Shown here: piece by piece, positions 1 to 10,597 of the stretch
How positions within the stretch are numbered: position 1 is the first letter of the stretch
Layout: each line of letters starts with the position of its first letter
Source of the DNA: Metallyticus violacea
Taxonomy: Eukaryota > Arthropoda > Insecta > Mantodea > Metallyticidae
Reading direction: 5' to 3'
Assembly: GCA_030762175.1 (NCBI GenBank)
Contig: CM060835.1
Span: forward strand, 85,400,001-85,464,000
DNA length: 64,000 nt
Made by a program: the position numbers and the translations under genes
Notes under the pieces: model-generated
What the model was told of the DNA's origin: nothing
Database searches by the model: none
What the model saw: only the letters and a program-made list of their open reading frames with translations

Positions 1-763
1 GAGTGTTTCCGGCTAGCAGTGCTGTGTAAGTGCTCCATTGAGTTTTTCTGGGGTTTGGTGTTGACCGGAGAGGTTTGAGTTGTGGACGGGTGCAGAATAG
101 GAGGAGAACTGGGTAGTGGTCGAATGTGAGCTCAGGTAGGGTGAAAAGGGTGGGATGTCGGCGTATGTTAGACACGACTGCAATGTCCAGCCAATCTGGC
201 GGGCGTCGGTCGCCATAGGTTATGGTGGGGGAGTTAGGAGACAGCACTGCCAGGCCATGGTCGGTAATGAACCTATGTAACACTGTTCCACGATGGAAGA
301 TGACCATAGAATTCCAGTTTGTATGTTTAGCGTTATAATCCCCCATAGCAATAGTTGCTGTGGAGGGGCTAAACAGGTGGCGGAGTTCCCCCGGCAATAT
401 AGGTTTACCAGGGGGAATATAGACTGAATAAAAGTTGATGGGACCGGTTGTGGTCTGAAGCTGAATCCCGGTCACCTCCATGTTTAGTTGAGGCAGATGT
501 AGCTGGTGATGCTGCAGGGAGGCGTTGACGTAAATGGCTGTACCACCGTAACCATCCGCTCTGTCAGATCTGTAGCAGGCAGTACCTTGAATGTTGGCCC
601 TAGTCCCAGGTGTTAGCCAGGTCTCCTGAACTAGTAGGACCTGGATCTGGTTGACAGCAAAGAAGTGGGTTAGCTCTCGGAGCTTGTCCCGGATGCTATG
701 GGCATTCCAGGAGCAGGCCTTGAGATTGGCTATTTCCGCAACTCGGTTTGGTCTAGCAGCCAT
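1..763 (-). CDS. E1 ORF2: jockey-type LINE, endonuclease part (runs off window)
   Basis: This is the N-terminal 254 codons of a LINE ORF2, open without a stop from the ATG at 763-761 to the window edge. It encodes an APE-type endonuclease, which nicks target DNA to prime reverse transcription. Visible catalytic-site residues are N20 (CSWNAHS), E47 (VQETW), D142 and N144 (GDYNAKH), D193 (PDWLDI) and D215-H216 (FDHYP; the usual SDH serine is F). The RT domain would lie to the left of the window. The ATG overlaps the end of ORF1 by 11 bases (ATGGCTGCTAG), which supports this start. The complete open frame suggests a young copy, although its ORF1 is frameshifted. The jockey assignment rests on the CCHC ORF1 plus this EN type. 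Confidence 0.9.
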   Translation of the reverse strand, partial: MAARPNRVAEIANLKACSWNAHSIRDKLRELTHFFAVNQIQVLLVQETWLTPGTRANIQGTACYRSDRADGYGGTAIYVNASLQHHQLHLPQLNMEVTGIQLQTTTGPINFYSVYIPPGKPILPGELRHLFSPSTATIAMGDYNAKHTNWNSMVIFHRGTVLHRFITDHGLAVLSPNSPTITYGDRRPPDWLDIAVVSNIRRHPTLFTLPELTFDHYPVLLLFCTRPQLKPLRSTPNPRKTQWSTYTALLAGNT

Positions 764-2517
764 TTTGGAGGAGGAAGGAGAAAACAGAGTGACAGAGGAT
801 GGTTTGAGCGGGGACATTTGATGGGCGGTGAAGGAGTGCTTCGGCTAGGAATGCGGCGAAGCTGGTCTGTAGATGGAGGGGTATCTTTGCTATCACCTGG
901 AGAAAAGTGGGGTCCAAGGTGTGCTGGGAGGTGGGTTGGAGAGAAAGAGGAGGCTGCTGTTGGCGCGGTTGCTGCTTGGGAGGCTTTGGCCGCTGTTGTA
1001 TTACTGCTGGTGGAGGTTTTGCAGGTAATGGTGGCCAGGTACTGACTGCCACAGGGGGTGGTTGAGCGGTCGCGCTTTGTGGTCCTGGCTGAGGAAATGT
1101 ATCCGATGGAACTGACTGGGTGGTGGATGCTGCTGCATATGAGGGGTACTGGATGGGTACCCGGGGTGGTAGATAGGGATGGCGAGCTCCTGCAAATGCC
1201 TCTCTAGGCAGGCCTTGTGTATCCCGCAATAGCGGAGCTTCATAAAATCTGGACATGCGCCCGTTTCGCGTTGCTCGAAGTTCCAATCTTGCCTCCTGCC
1301 ACACAGGGCATTTGGCATAACGACAAGAGAGCTGGTCTCCGCAATTGTAGCAGCGCGGTGGAGTTGAGCCTACTCGTAGGCAGTCCCTCCTGTGATGATC
1401 TGAATCTCCGCAGCGGGAGCAAATGGACTGTAGTTTGCAGCCAGCAGCACTGTGAGTGAACTGCTGGCAATTCGTACACTGTTGTGGTCGTGCGGGAGGG
1501 CGGTATGGCTCTACTCGCACCACCGCAGAGAACATGCGTGTTTCATGGTAAATTTTCTCACAGTTGGGGGTCTTTTGTAGGGCCACACGGAAGTGTGGCA
1601 AAAGGTGTTTATCTGCCGACCGATCGGATCGCAGTTGCGCCAGTCGCTCTATCACATAGCCCTTTACTTCCAGGAGTTGCTGAAGTTCATCCGCTGTGAC
1701 ATACATAGGCACGTCCTTAATGGTGACATGCATATGTCGTTCCTCTGGCAGGAGGGTGGTAATGTATTGGGTTGTTTGCTCCTCAAGGAGTTTACGGATT
1801 AGTCGGTGGTCGTCTGGGGCCTCTGGCAGGATGGCAATTGTGCCTCGCAGATTTTTATGGTATATTTAAGTTCTGGGATGGAGTTTAACTTGGGTAGGAG
1901 GGATCGGGCTTCCTGAGGATCACGCAGGAATATAGGGTTAGGTTTGGGTTGTCTGGGGACTATGAGTGGGGTTGGGAGTGGAGGTGCCGCCTGTTCGGTG
2001 ACCTCCATGTCGGTAGTAGCAGTGGTAGAATCACGGCGTCTCTTGATGGCGCCTGAGTTGAGGGAATTTCAGCGGTTGGTGTGATGCTGGGAATGTTCAC
2101 TGCGGTGTCCAGTTGCTGGAACCGGTTTGAAGTGCTTGCTGATTGTGGTTGTTCTACGGGCTTCTGTCTGGCGGTTACCTCGGGGGGGACTATGTGCCAA
2201 GAAGATTGGGCAGTTGACTGATGGTGTTGAATTGGGTATTTATCGATGGCCAGGAGTCTGTTCCTGTGCGCAGACATTTTCTTGATAGCTAAGCTAGTAA
2301 CTTCCGGAGTTGTTTTCCCGGGCTGAGCGAGAAGATTGTGGAGTGCAGTTTCTGTGGCTTCAATAACGTTGAATCGAGCCTTACGCTCGTGGTTCAACAA
2401 TGACTCTACTTCTGCTGCCAGGGGCATTGCAGGGTTGGTTACAAGTGGCTGGTTATTGAAGGTGGCGATGTCTCCACCTTCGAGGTAATACAGAGCTGGG
2501 TGCGCTGCTTGCGCCAT
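753..2517 (-). pseudogene. E1 ORF1: Gag-like zinc-knuckle protein, frameshifted
   Basis: This is the nucleic-acid-binding ORF1 protein of E1. Reading starts at the ATG at 2517-2515 (MAQAAHPALYY). The frame breaks twice by apparent single-base indels, near 2,040 and near 1,845, and then stays open to the TAG at 753. The last segment (1733-753) opens with a PRE-type region (VTIKDVPMYVTADEL). Three Cys/His knuckles follow: C86-C89-H94-C99, C105-C108-H113-C118 and C128-C131-C137-C142. The third has a Cys where His is usual. A proline/glutamine-rich tail follows. ORF1 proteins of this type coat the element RNA. Shifting frames at the two sites gives continuous similarity to the other ORF1s here, so I call it a recently damaged pseudogene rather than three genes. 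Confidence 0.8.
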
Positions 2518-3054
2518 TGCGATTTTGCGTGAATAAAACTGCCCAGTATAGAGTTGAAAATTGTTTGACCCGCCAAGGGATCTATACCATTCACGCTCCA
2601 AAAAGCGGTGGGTACTACTCACGCCGGTTGATGCCGGAGGTAGCTCTTCACAACCAGTGGAGAGAGGACGCCCTTTGTGCAACAGGGGCACAAGGGAGCC
2701 CTTGTTTCGCAGTTTTCGTGTGTTTTCGTGGGTTTTTTCCCACTTAAAGCACAGACACGAAGCACAATACACAGAATACATTAAATTGCACTAATACACG
2801 CTGCTGGGCGCAGCTTCTTGCGAATTTTCACAATAGCGGGGATTATTTTTTTTTTATCTCCGCGCTACGGAATGAAACTCACATTGTAACATTTATGTAT
2901 ATAACACTTGAAATAAGAACTTTAAAATGTAGAAGCGTAGCTTCTTACATTTTCCGCAAAACTTTTGCGTAAAACGGTGCTAGAGTATTATAGTACGCAG
3001 GAGCACAAAAACACGTCTGCACCGCCTTGAATTCCTCACTCGACTATATAGACA
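2518..3054 (-). other. E1 5' leader plus unassigned DNA
   Basis: No coding signal is visible. The part next to the ORF1 ATG is probably the E1 5' UTR; an upstream in-frame extension without a stop reaches 2781 but has no recognisable domain. The 5' end of E1 could not be placed. Confidence 0.35.
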
Positions 3055-3635
3055 CTTGATTTGATTTTGATTTGATTTTTTATTGAACTATAATTCCCTG
3101 GATTTGTACATGGGGCAGCCTTACAGGTACATAATATACATAAGTTAAGCATTTAGATAGACAGTTTTTGAGTGAAAAGTTTTTGTTGGAAGCCCATGCG
3201 GGGGCAATGAGCTTGCTTAGGGGAACAGCTTCCTGTGATGGTGCGAAGACTGAGACTTGTTCAGTGGCACATACATATAAGGTGAAATTAATACATAGTT
3301 AACCTAACAGACTTATAATTAAAAATCCTATCCTATACTTAACAGTTAATATTTACAAGTATATATACAGCTCATGGTGATGTCAGAAAAGTGGTTTCAG
3401 TTTGCACGGAGATGTTTTTAGAAAATGTGTATGCGTTTATGGTTGCGGTGGATAGGCTCCTACTGGCCTATTTTTTGTACTTCTGGGTTGGAGTGCGTTC
3501 TTATGGAGGCCCATGCGTTTGTGCAGCGGTTGTGCAAAGTCTGTAGGAAGGTGGGAATTTGCAGTTCTTTGTGAACAATTTTGAACAAATAGACACTTAG
3601 GGCATCAGCACTTATACATAAGCTGTCGTAGCGGA
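3055..3635 (-). mobile_element. E2: 5'-truncated 3' end of a jockey-type LINE (same family as E3)
   Basis: Read on the minus strand, this matches the 3' end of E3. It carries the last stretch of ORF2 (HKELQIPTFLQTLHNRC and NAWASIRTHSNPE), then a 3' UTR nearly collinear with 8,377-8,745, and ends in an (ATCAAA)-like tail at about 3,055-3,085. Everything upstream of the final ~60 ORF2 codons is missing. It abuts E3 head to head. The alternative, that it is an integral inverted part of E3, is treated in the findings. Confidence 0.75.
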
Positions 3636-4396
3636 CCTCCGAGAAAACAGCTGCCGTGCGGGTGTCCGTCCCTCCAGGGGCGCAAGCCAGCGCGAACCAA
3701 TCGCAGGACTGCCGCAGCCAACTGCCTCCCAGTACATCCAGCACACACAGGACAACATCTCCGTCATCGAGCAGGAGCTACCTCTTCGGCGACCAGGGTC
3801 GGATATACCCGTCAGGGTAAGTCTGGCCCAAAAGCGCTCCAGAGCGGCGTAAAACTCATCCATCGATACAGCTGGTCCACTGGCGGATGTCCAGCCAATC
3901 AGGGTCGACGCACACCATCAGCTACCAGATCACCTCTGTGGGCGCGGACCTAGCTGAAAACAACCCTCCACAGCCCACGCAGGCTGCCGCCCACGCAGCC
4001 TGCCCCAATCCAGTCAACATCCAAAGTGTAAAAAGTGCAGTGAAAAGTGCAACTATGGCCACCGGCGCAAGCGGTGGAAAAAGTATTCCCCCCTAGTGCA
4101 GTGCAACAACCCAAAATCAAAGTGTTCTGACAGCATCACGCTGAACGTGAACATCTCCTCAAACAACAGTGCTGGTATGCAAAACAGTGAACAAGTGACA
4201 AAAGAGTCATAGGCTCCCATAGTGAAACAAGTGAATCTAGATTTAAGTCAACAAATCAAAACCATCTCTATGTATCCTCTCACCATCTTACTCTAGAGAA
4301 ACAACTTATTGAACAAGGCTGGACCACCCCCTCTCAAAAACAAAACCGCTCCAGTGGCAGCGTTGATGACAGAAAACAACTACACCCACCCCCAAA

Positions 4397-5702
4397 ATGC
4401 ACACAAAAGTTTTTCACATCACTACAAAAAACAAGCACGACTCCCTATCGTCAAGTGATGACGACACGGAGGACCCCAAACCAAAAACACACACAGCACG
4501 CCCAAAATCTCATACAAAAAGACAGCTGTTCCACCCAGAGCCAACTCCTCCCAAGCCCTCAACCACCCCAATTCCCACGGCAAACGTCGTCACCAAGCCA
4601 ACTCCAACCCCCACAACTGTCCGGCAACATCCATCCCTCTCCCAGGCTGCCAAAACCCAACCAAAGACACAAAGTAACACACCAACACAATCCACAGCGG
4701 GTCCTCTCCCGCAGAGGCCCCCAGGATCATTATACCCGATAATTCCCTCAAGGGCCTCACACACATCTTAATAAAACATGTCCTACTAAGGATTATACGA
4801 TACAGAACACAACACACGGCCTGAAGGTCCTACTGTAGGACCTTCAGTCCTTTAAAGACACACTAGCGGAGCTAAAAAAGGCAGCCATACAATACTACTC
4901 TTTCATACCGAAGACAGAGCTACCTTATCGCTTCGTCATCTGGGGCCTACCTCTCGGCATGGAACCAGAGGATATTTCTGCAGCCGTCAAGGCCAAAGGC
5001 TATCCTCTCCAGCATTGTAAACAGCTGGAGGCCCGAGGTAGACCCATTTCTCTATATCTTGTCACATTGGAAAAGACTGAAAAATTAAAACATTTCATAC
5101 AAGAACGCTCTGTTATGAACGTCTTAATCAAAGTAGAACACCAGAGAACGCAACATCACATCGCGCAATGTTACAATTGCCAGCAGATAGGCCACTCTTA
5201 CCAAATGTGCACACTTACGCCCCGCTGCGTCCTGTGCAGTGGTCTCCACATAGTCCAGGACTGCCCGAACAAAACCACTCCTAACTTCATTCCGACATGT
5301 ACCAACTGCCAAAGTGAACATCCTGCAAACTATATTGGATGCATTACTTTTCAGAATGAGAGAGACCGCCGAGAGCTACTCACCCTGTCCAGGCACATAT
5401 CCACAGTTAAACAAAATCTCCCCAATCCCACTCCTATTACCCACAATGCCCCGGTACGTCCAGGTGTGTCTTTCGCAGCCACTACGAGTGGTGTTGCCAA
5501 CACAACAACGCCAGCACCACTACCATCAGCAACAACTTCAGCAGAGAAATCAACCATTAAAGAGTTTCTATCTCTCTTTAAAGAAATTAATTTCAGCAAC
5601 ATTCTTAGCAACCTAAAAATAGCAATAACTAAGTTCAAGTCAGCAAATGGATTTGCTGAAAATCTGGAGGCCATATTTAACTTCCTTGAGAATGCTGTGT
5701 AA
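4397..5702 (+). pseudogene. E3 ORF1: Gag-like CCHC protein
   Basis: The C-terminal 247 codons (4,959-5,702) are open, and the frame extends upstream to about 4,835. It shows a PRE-like region (PYRFVIWGLPLG, then the GYPLQHCKQLEARGRP type), three knuckles (C71-C74-H79-C84, C90-C93-H97-C102 and C114-C117-H121-C128, numbered from 4,959), a Pro/Thr/Ser-rich linker and a conserved C-terminal helix-like segment (EFLSLFKEINF) also found in the E9 ORF1. The N-terminal half (4,397-4,771) is Thr/Pro/Lys-rich and in another frame. The stop TAA overlaps the ORF2 ATG as TAATG, suggesting coupled termination and reinitiation. It acts as the RNA-binding partner in the LINE RNP. Confidence 0.75.
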
Positions 5703-8376
5703 TGACTGCACGGCAACACCAAAACTCAAACAGAATAAACGCACTCCTGTGGAATGCGAACGGCACACTTGGAAACACCTATGAAATAGAGTCCTTCCTG
5801 CACCAACACGAAATAGATGTCGCTTACGTCAGGGAGACAAAACTAAAACCTCATAAAAACTGCGCTTAAAAAGTTATGACCTACACAGAGTTGACAGGCC
5901 AGGGCAATGGCCGGGGGGTGGCACTGCAGTCATCGTCCGCAACAATGTACTAGTAAACACTGCACTGACTCTGCCTCAATTGGAATGTCTGGAGTGTGCA
6001 GGTGTACAGATCCTCATAAACTCCCAGATGATCACCATCCTAGCAACCTACCGCCGCCCCACCTCAAGCCCGGAAGGAATGATCCGAGATCTGGAGAAAT
6101 TAGTCAACATGCATACTAAAATCATTATTGCAGGAGACTTTAACGCAAGGCACACTCTCTGGAATTTCAGAGCTTCCAACAGAGCTGGTCAAGTCCTGCT
6201 TGACTTCATCCTGTCGCAACACAACCTCCAAATTAGAACTGCCCCGGATCATTCCTTCTGGCACCACAACCCCTCCATTCCTCCAGACACTCTAGACCTC
6301 GTCATATTCAAAGGAATCCATATCCCCCCCACTCTACAAGTGTACTACAGTCTGGGCTCGGACTATTTTCCCATAAAATTCCATATAGGTGGGCGTGCCA
6401 CTTATATGCGCTCAATTAAAAAACAGATACCATCCATAGACTGGTCACAATACAAAATTCTCATGCACCGAATGGCCGAGCCCAGACGAAGGTACGCAAC
6501 AGCCCATGACCTAGAGAAGGGGGTTACCAACCTCACAGCCTCCATAAAGACTGCAAAAAGGAAATCAATTACATACACTCCTGTTCCTTCCTCCTACACC
6601 ACCATTCCCAACATCGAGAGGCTGCTTGCCATCAGGAGGAAATACCTGTGACAGTGGAGATACACAAGGCTCACAGTCTACAGAATTTTGGCTCAATGTC
6701 TTCGGCCTATTATCAGGCATCAAGTTCACTTAGAAAGACATGAGCTCTTCGAAACGAAACTATTAAAAGTCACCCACAAAGATGCCTCCATATGGGCACT
6801 CCTGCGAGCCTCTAAAACCTCCGCTGAAACAGGCCCACGATCAGAGCCACTGGTCACCACACAAGGGGCAATCCTTCTACCTAAAGAGAAAGCACAGGTT
6901 TTCGCCGAGATGCTATCTCGACGCTTCACTGAAAACCCGGCGCAAGATGCCGAACACGAACAAATTGTAATCAACTGGTTTCAGCAGTGGACGAACCAGC
7001 CTCCTCCTCCCCCCTTCCAAAAATCACCCCCTCCAACTCTACAACCACATCCTGTCCCTTCCTAACAACAAGGCCTCCGGACCGGACGGTGTTCGAAACG
7101 AGGACCTGAAGCACCTTCCCCGAAAAGCCCTAGTCCATCTACCTCAACTACTCAATTCCTGCCTCCACCTTCACTACTTACCCCAAGCCTGGAAGGAGGC
7201 CAAAATTATCATGATCCCAAAAACCGCCAAAGATCGGAAAAATCCTTCAAATTTCAGGCCGATCAGCCTGCTTCCAGTGATGGGGAAAGTATTGGAAAAA
7301 ATCCTCAGCCAGTTAATAAATAACTCACTCCCAGAATCCATAACCTTACCTAACAAACAATTCAGCTTTCGTCCACTGCACTCAACAGAACTATAAATAT
7401 TAAAACTAACCGATGACATCACTACACAGTTCAACAATGGCAGCAGCACACTGGCACTCTTTTTGGACATAGAAGCGGCCTTCGACAGGTGTTGGCACAA
7501 GGGCCTCCTCTACAAGCTCTATCACCAGCTATCAGTACTCAAGCCATATATCCCCATGCTGGCCAGCTACCTTCAAGAGCGCCGTTTTTACGTCCAAGTC
7601 CGCCAAGAAAACTCCCAAACTCTACCCATATCAGCTAGTGTGCCACAGGGGGCAGTTTTAGCTCCTTATCTGTACACCTTGTACACACGAGACATTCCAG
7701 ATGTAAGACACTACTCTACGCCGACGACACTGCCATCTACAACCACAATACTCACCCAAAATATAACCAGAGGGAACTCCAACGCTACCTGGACAAATTC
7801 TTGACCTGGGCTGCCCTCTGGAAAATAGTGATAAATGCCGACAAAGGTCAACTAATACACTTCACAAAAACTAGGAAACACAACATAGACATCACTTTAC
7901 AAGGACGTAAATTGCAGTGTCAACCCACTGTTAAATATCTGGGCGTTACTCTGGATAAAACACTCACGTGGAACGCCCACATACAAACGATCCAGAAGGC
8001 CAAACAGCGCACATATGTCAGCACCGCACTACTGCTCAGCAAGCACATCCGTATCAAGGCAAAACTCATCCTTTTTCAATCGTTTATCTAGCAATTCCTT
8101 CTGTACGCCTGCCTAGCCTGGTCAAACGCAAGCAAAACCAACCTCCATCCCTCCAATCCCGTCAAAACATCTGCCTAATAAATATTAAGAGTGCCGATCC
8201 TGACACCAAACACAATTACTCACAAAGAATTACAATTTCCCACCTTCCTACACACATTGCAAAAGCGTTGCAGAAACGCGTGGGCCTCTATAAGAACGCA
8301 CTCCAACCCAGAAATACAGAAAATCGGCCAGGCAGAGCCTCGACACCGTAAGCACAAACGCATACGCACATTTTAA
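5702..8376 (+). pseudogene. E3 ORF2: endonuclease-reverse transcriptase, broken
   Basis: It starts at ATG 5,702 (MTARQHQNSNRINALLWNAN). An early stop near 5,868 and a frameshift near 5,950 interrupt it. EN motifs are seen at 5,980-6,651 (AGDFNARHTLWN; GSDYFPIKF replaces the usual SDH). The RT follows in pieces: a linker (6,688-7,065), fingers with NFRPISLL (7,211-7,396), palm motif DIEAAFDRCWH and VPQGAVLAP (7,463-7,700), then a frameshift before YADDTAIY near 7,720, and thumb with KYLGVTLDKTLTW (7,801-8,091). At least five disruptions mean it cannot be translated as one protein. The C-terminal end matches the E2 fragment. Confidence 0.8.
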
Positions 8377-8748
8377 ACTTTTCCAAGCAAACTGAAAACA
8401 TTTTGGAAATGACCATGAACTGTATATACTTGTAAATATTACTGTTAATTATAGGTCAGGTTAGGTTTTTAATTATAGGTCAGGCTAGGTTAAGTATGCA
8501 TTAATTTCACTCTATATGTATAAGCTCACTTTATATGTACCACCAAACAAGTCTCATAACCTTAGCACCATCACAGGAAGCTGTTCCCCTGGGCAAGCTC
8601 ATTGCCCTCGTATGGACTTCCAAAAAACTTTTTCACTCACAATTGTCTGATGTAAATGCTTAACCAATGTATATTGAGTACCTGTAAGGCTGCCCTATGT
8701 AACAGCCCAGGGAATTATAGTTAACTAAAAATACAATTCAATTCAAAA

Positions 8749-10597
8749 GTCACAGGAATCTGCGGCAGTGGACGTACGTGTTACCCTTAAAACAAAAGAA
8801 CATTTCATCAATTCATACCAATAAACTTAAATTTAACGACGGCCAACACTACAGCGTTACGCTGGTTCAGCCGGCGAATGTCCGCCTGTCGCAACATAAA
8901 AACAATAAACTACACTCCCCCGCGATTGAGATGATACTCAAACCGTGTGTATGTTTAGTGCGCTTAGTGATAGTGGCTCCTGTGCTGTGTGCCCCCTAGA
9001 AATATAATTTATTATATATTACAGTGCGTGTGTGCTTAATAATACACATACTCTCTTATCGCACACGCTTACTCGGGCCTGCATGCCTTTGTTGCACGCA
9101 GCCCCCAGCGCCGCCTAGTAGGCGCCTGGCAGCTGGTCAGCTAGGGTGCTACAAAAGATGGAGACTGTAGAGCTCAACATCGAACGAAAACAAATGACGC
9201 AAAGAGAGAACTAACCTCGCACGCGGGCTCTTACGGCTCCCCACCACCCCCAATTGCTAACCTCGCACCTTGGATGCCGAGGCATATGTTTTAGAGACAA
9301 GTTCCCCCACTCCATCACTTCCTACCAACAACTCAGCTTTATCATTGCTAGCCTCGCACGCAGGCCCCGCTACTTCTGCTAAGAACTCCACTGATTTGCG
9401 GGAACATGCGGTAGAAAAAAGAAGAAGAAAAAAAAAAACGCCGCCTACCTTGAGCGAGGGCTGGCGCACAGTAAAAAAATAGCGCCCCCTGAAGAACAGT
9501 GACAGCGAATCCGAGGATTCCTCGGCCCCTGTGTAACTGGAGCGCAAAAAAGGGAAAAAATCTAAAGCAGTGGAGGAATTTCCCCTTCCACTCTCCAACA
9601 ACTATTCCATCCTTAGTGTGGAAGAAGACGTCATGGAAGAAACTCATGATGTTACTACGGAGGAGACCTCTACTGTTATTCCCGTACTACTGTCCCAGCC
9701 AACCCCTTCCCCCCTCGCCCTAAGCAGCAACGGGTGGCGAACAAAAAGCAAATACATTATTTCCCCCACTACCTACCCCCTTCACCTTACATCCGCACCC
9801 TGCCACTGTCCCTCTAGCGGCCGCGTCCACCAGCAAACAGCCTGCCCCCGCACCAACACCACCACCTCCACAAAATCCTCCGGCCGCAAACTAACCGCCG
9901 AGGATTATTATCGCGGAGAATAAATGTATCTCGAAAGTATTGCAGCTCCTAAAACTGCATTGCCCGTCGGTCGCCTATAAACTCCAACATTCAGCCGCAG
10001 GTATCAGAGCTATACGTTAATAAATTGGAAGACTTCCACCCCACACCGCAGAGACTGGCACAGAAGAGTGTGCCATGCTACTCCTTCACCCGGAGGACGG
10101 AGCAACCGCTGCGCTTCGTGGTGAAGCGTCTGCCCCCCCCCCCCAGACCCAGAATACATCTTGGAGGACCTGCACGCTCGGAGCTAAACTCCGTCGTCAA
10201 AGTCAAGAAACTAGAGGCGAAGGGTCGGACCCCTCCCCTACTTCCTGGTTTCACTGGACAGGACTGAAAAAAAACCAATCTTTCCTAAAGGAGCGTGTGG
10301 TGTGTCACATCATGGTTACATGGAACAATTCAAATCAATGAACCACATTGCTCAGTGCTACAACTGCCAGCAGTTGGGGCACACTTTTCAAATGTGTAAT
10401 TTAACACCACACTGCGTCCTCTGCGGCAGACTCCACCGCCTAGCGACTTGCCTCCACCAGGCACAGGAAGAGATAACTCCCCATTGTACGAACTGAGGGA
10501 AGGATCATCCGGCAAGTAATCGCAGTTGGGAGACTTTTAAGAACGAGAAGAGACGCAGGTAACGAGCAGGCATGGCCAGGCAATCTGTGAATATCCA
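8749..10597 (+). mobile_element. E4: 5' region and ORF1 of a jockey-type LINE, cut off by E5b
   Basis: Plus strand. The 5' leader (about 8,749-9,269) is followed by a decayed ORF1. The N-terminal part begins near 9,270 (MDAEAYVLETSSP) with repeated LASHAG-like sequence. A middle part near 9,420-9,530 (SEGWRTVKK, then SDSESEDSS) matches the E9 ORF1. C-terminal knuckles lie at 10,350-10,495 (AQCYNCQQLGHTFQMC, CVLCGRLHRLATC). Similarity to E9 stops at about 10,595 inside the ORF1 C-terminus, where the inverted 3' tail of E5b begins. No ORF2 belonging to it is visible. Several frameshifts are present. Confidence 0.7.

Larger units (their letters stand above)
3636..8748 (+). mobile_element. E3: near full-length but decayed jockey-type LINE
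   Basis: A plus-strand element with a 5' region (about 3,636-4,400), ORF1 (to 5,702), ORF2 with EN and RT (5,702-8,376), a 3' UTR and an A-rich tail (ATACAATTCAATTCAAAA, to about 8,748). The coding regions carry several stops and frameshifts, so it is not autonomous. Its 3' UTR is shared with E2. No RNase H domain is visible, as expected for the jockey clade. Confidence 0.8.
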
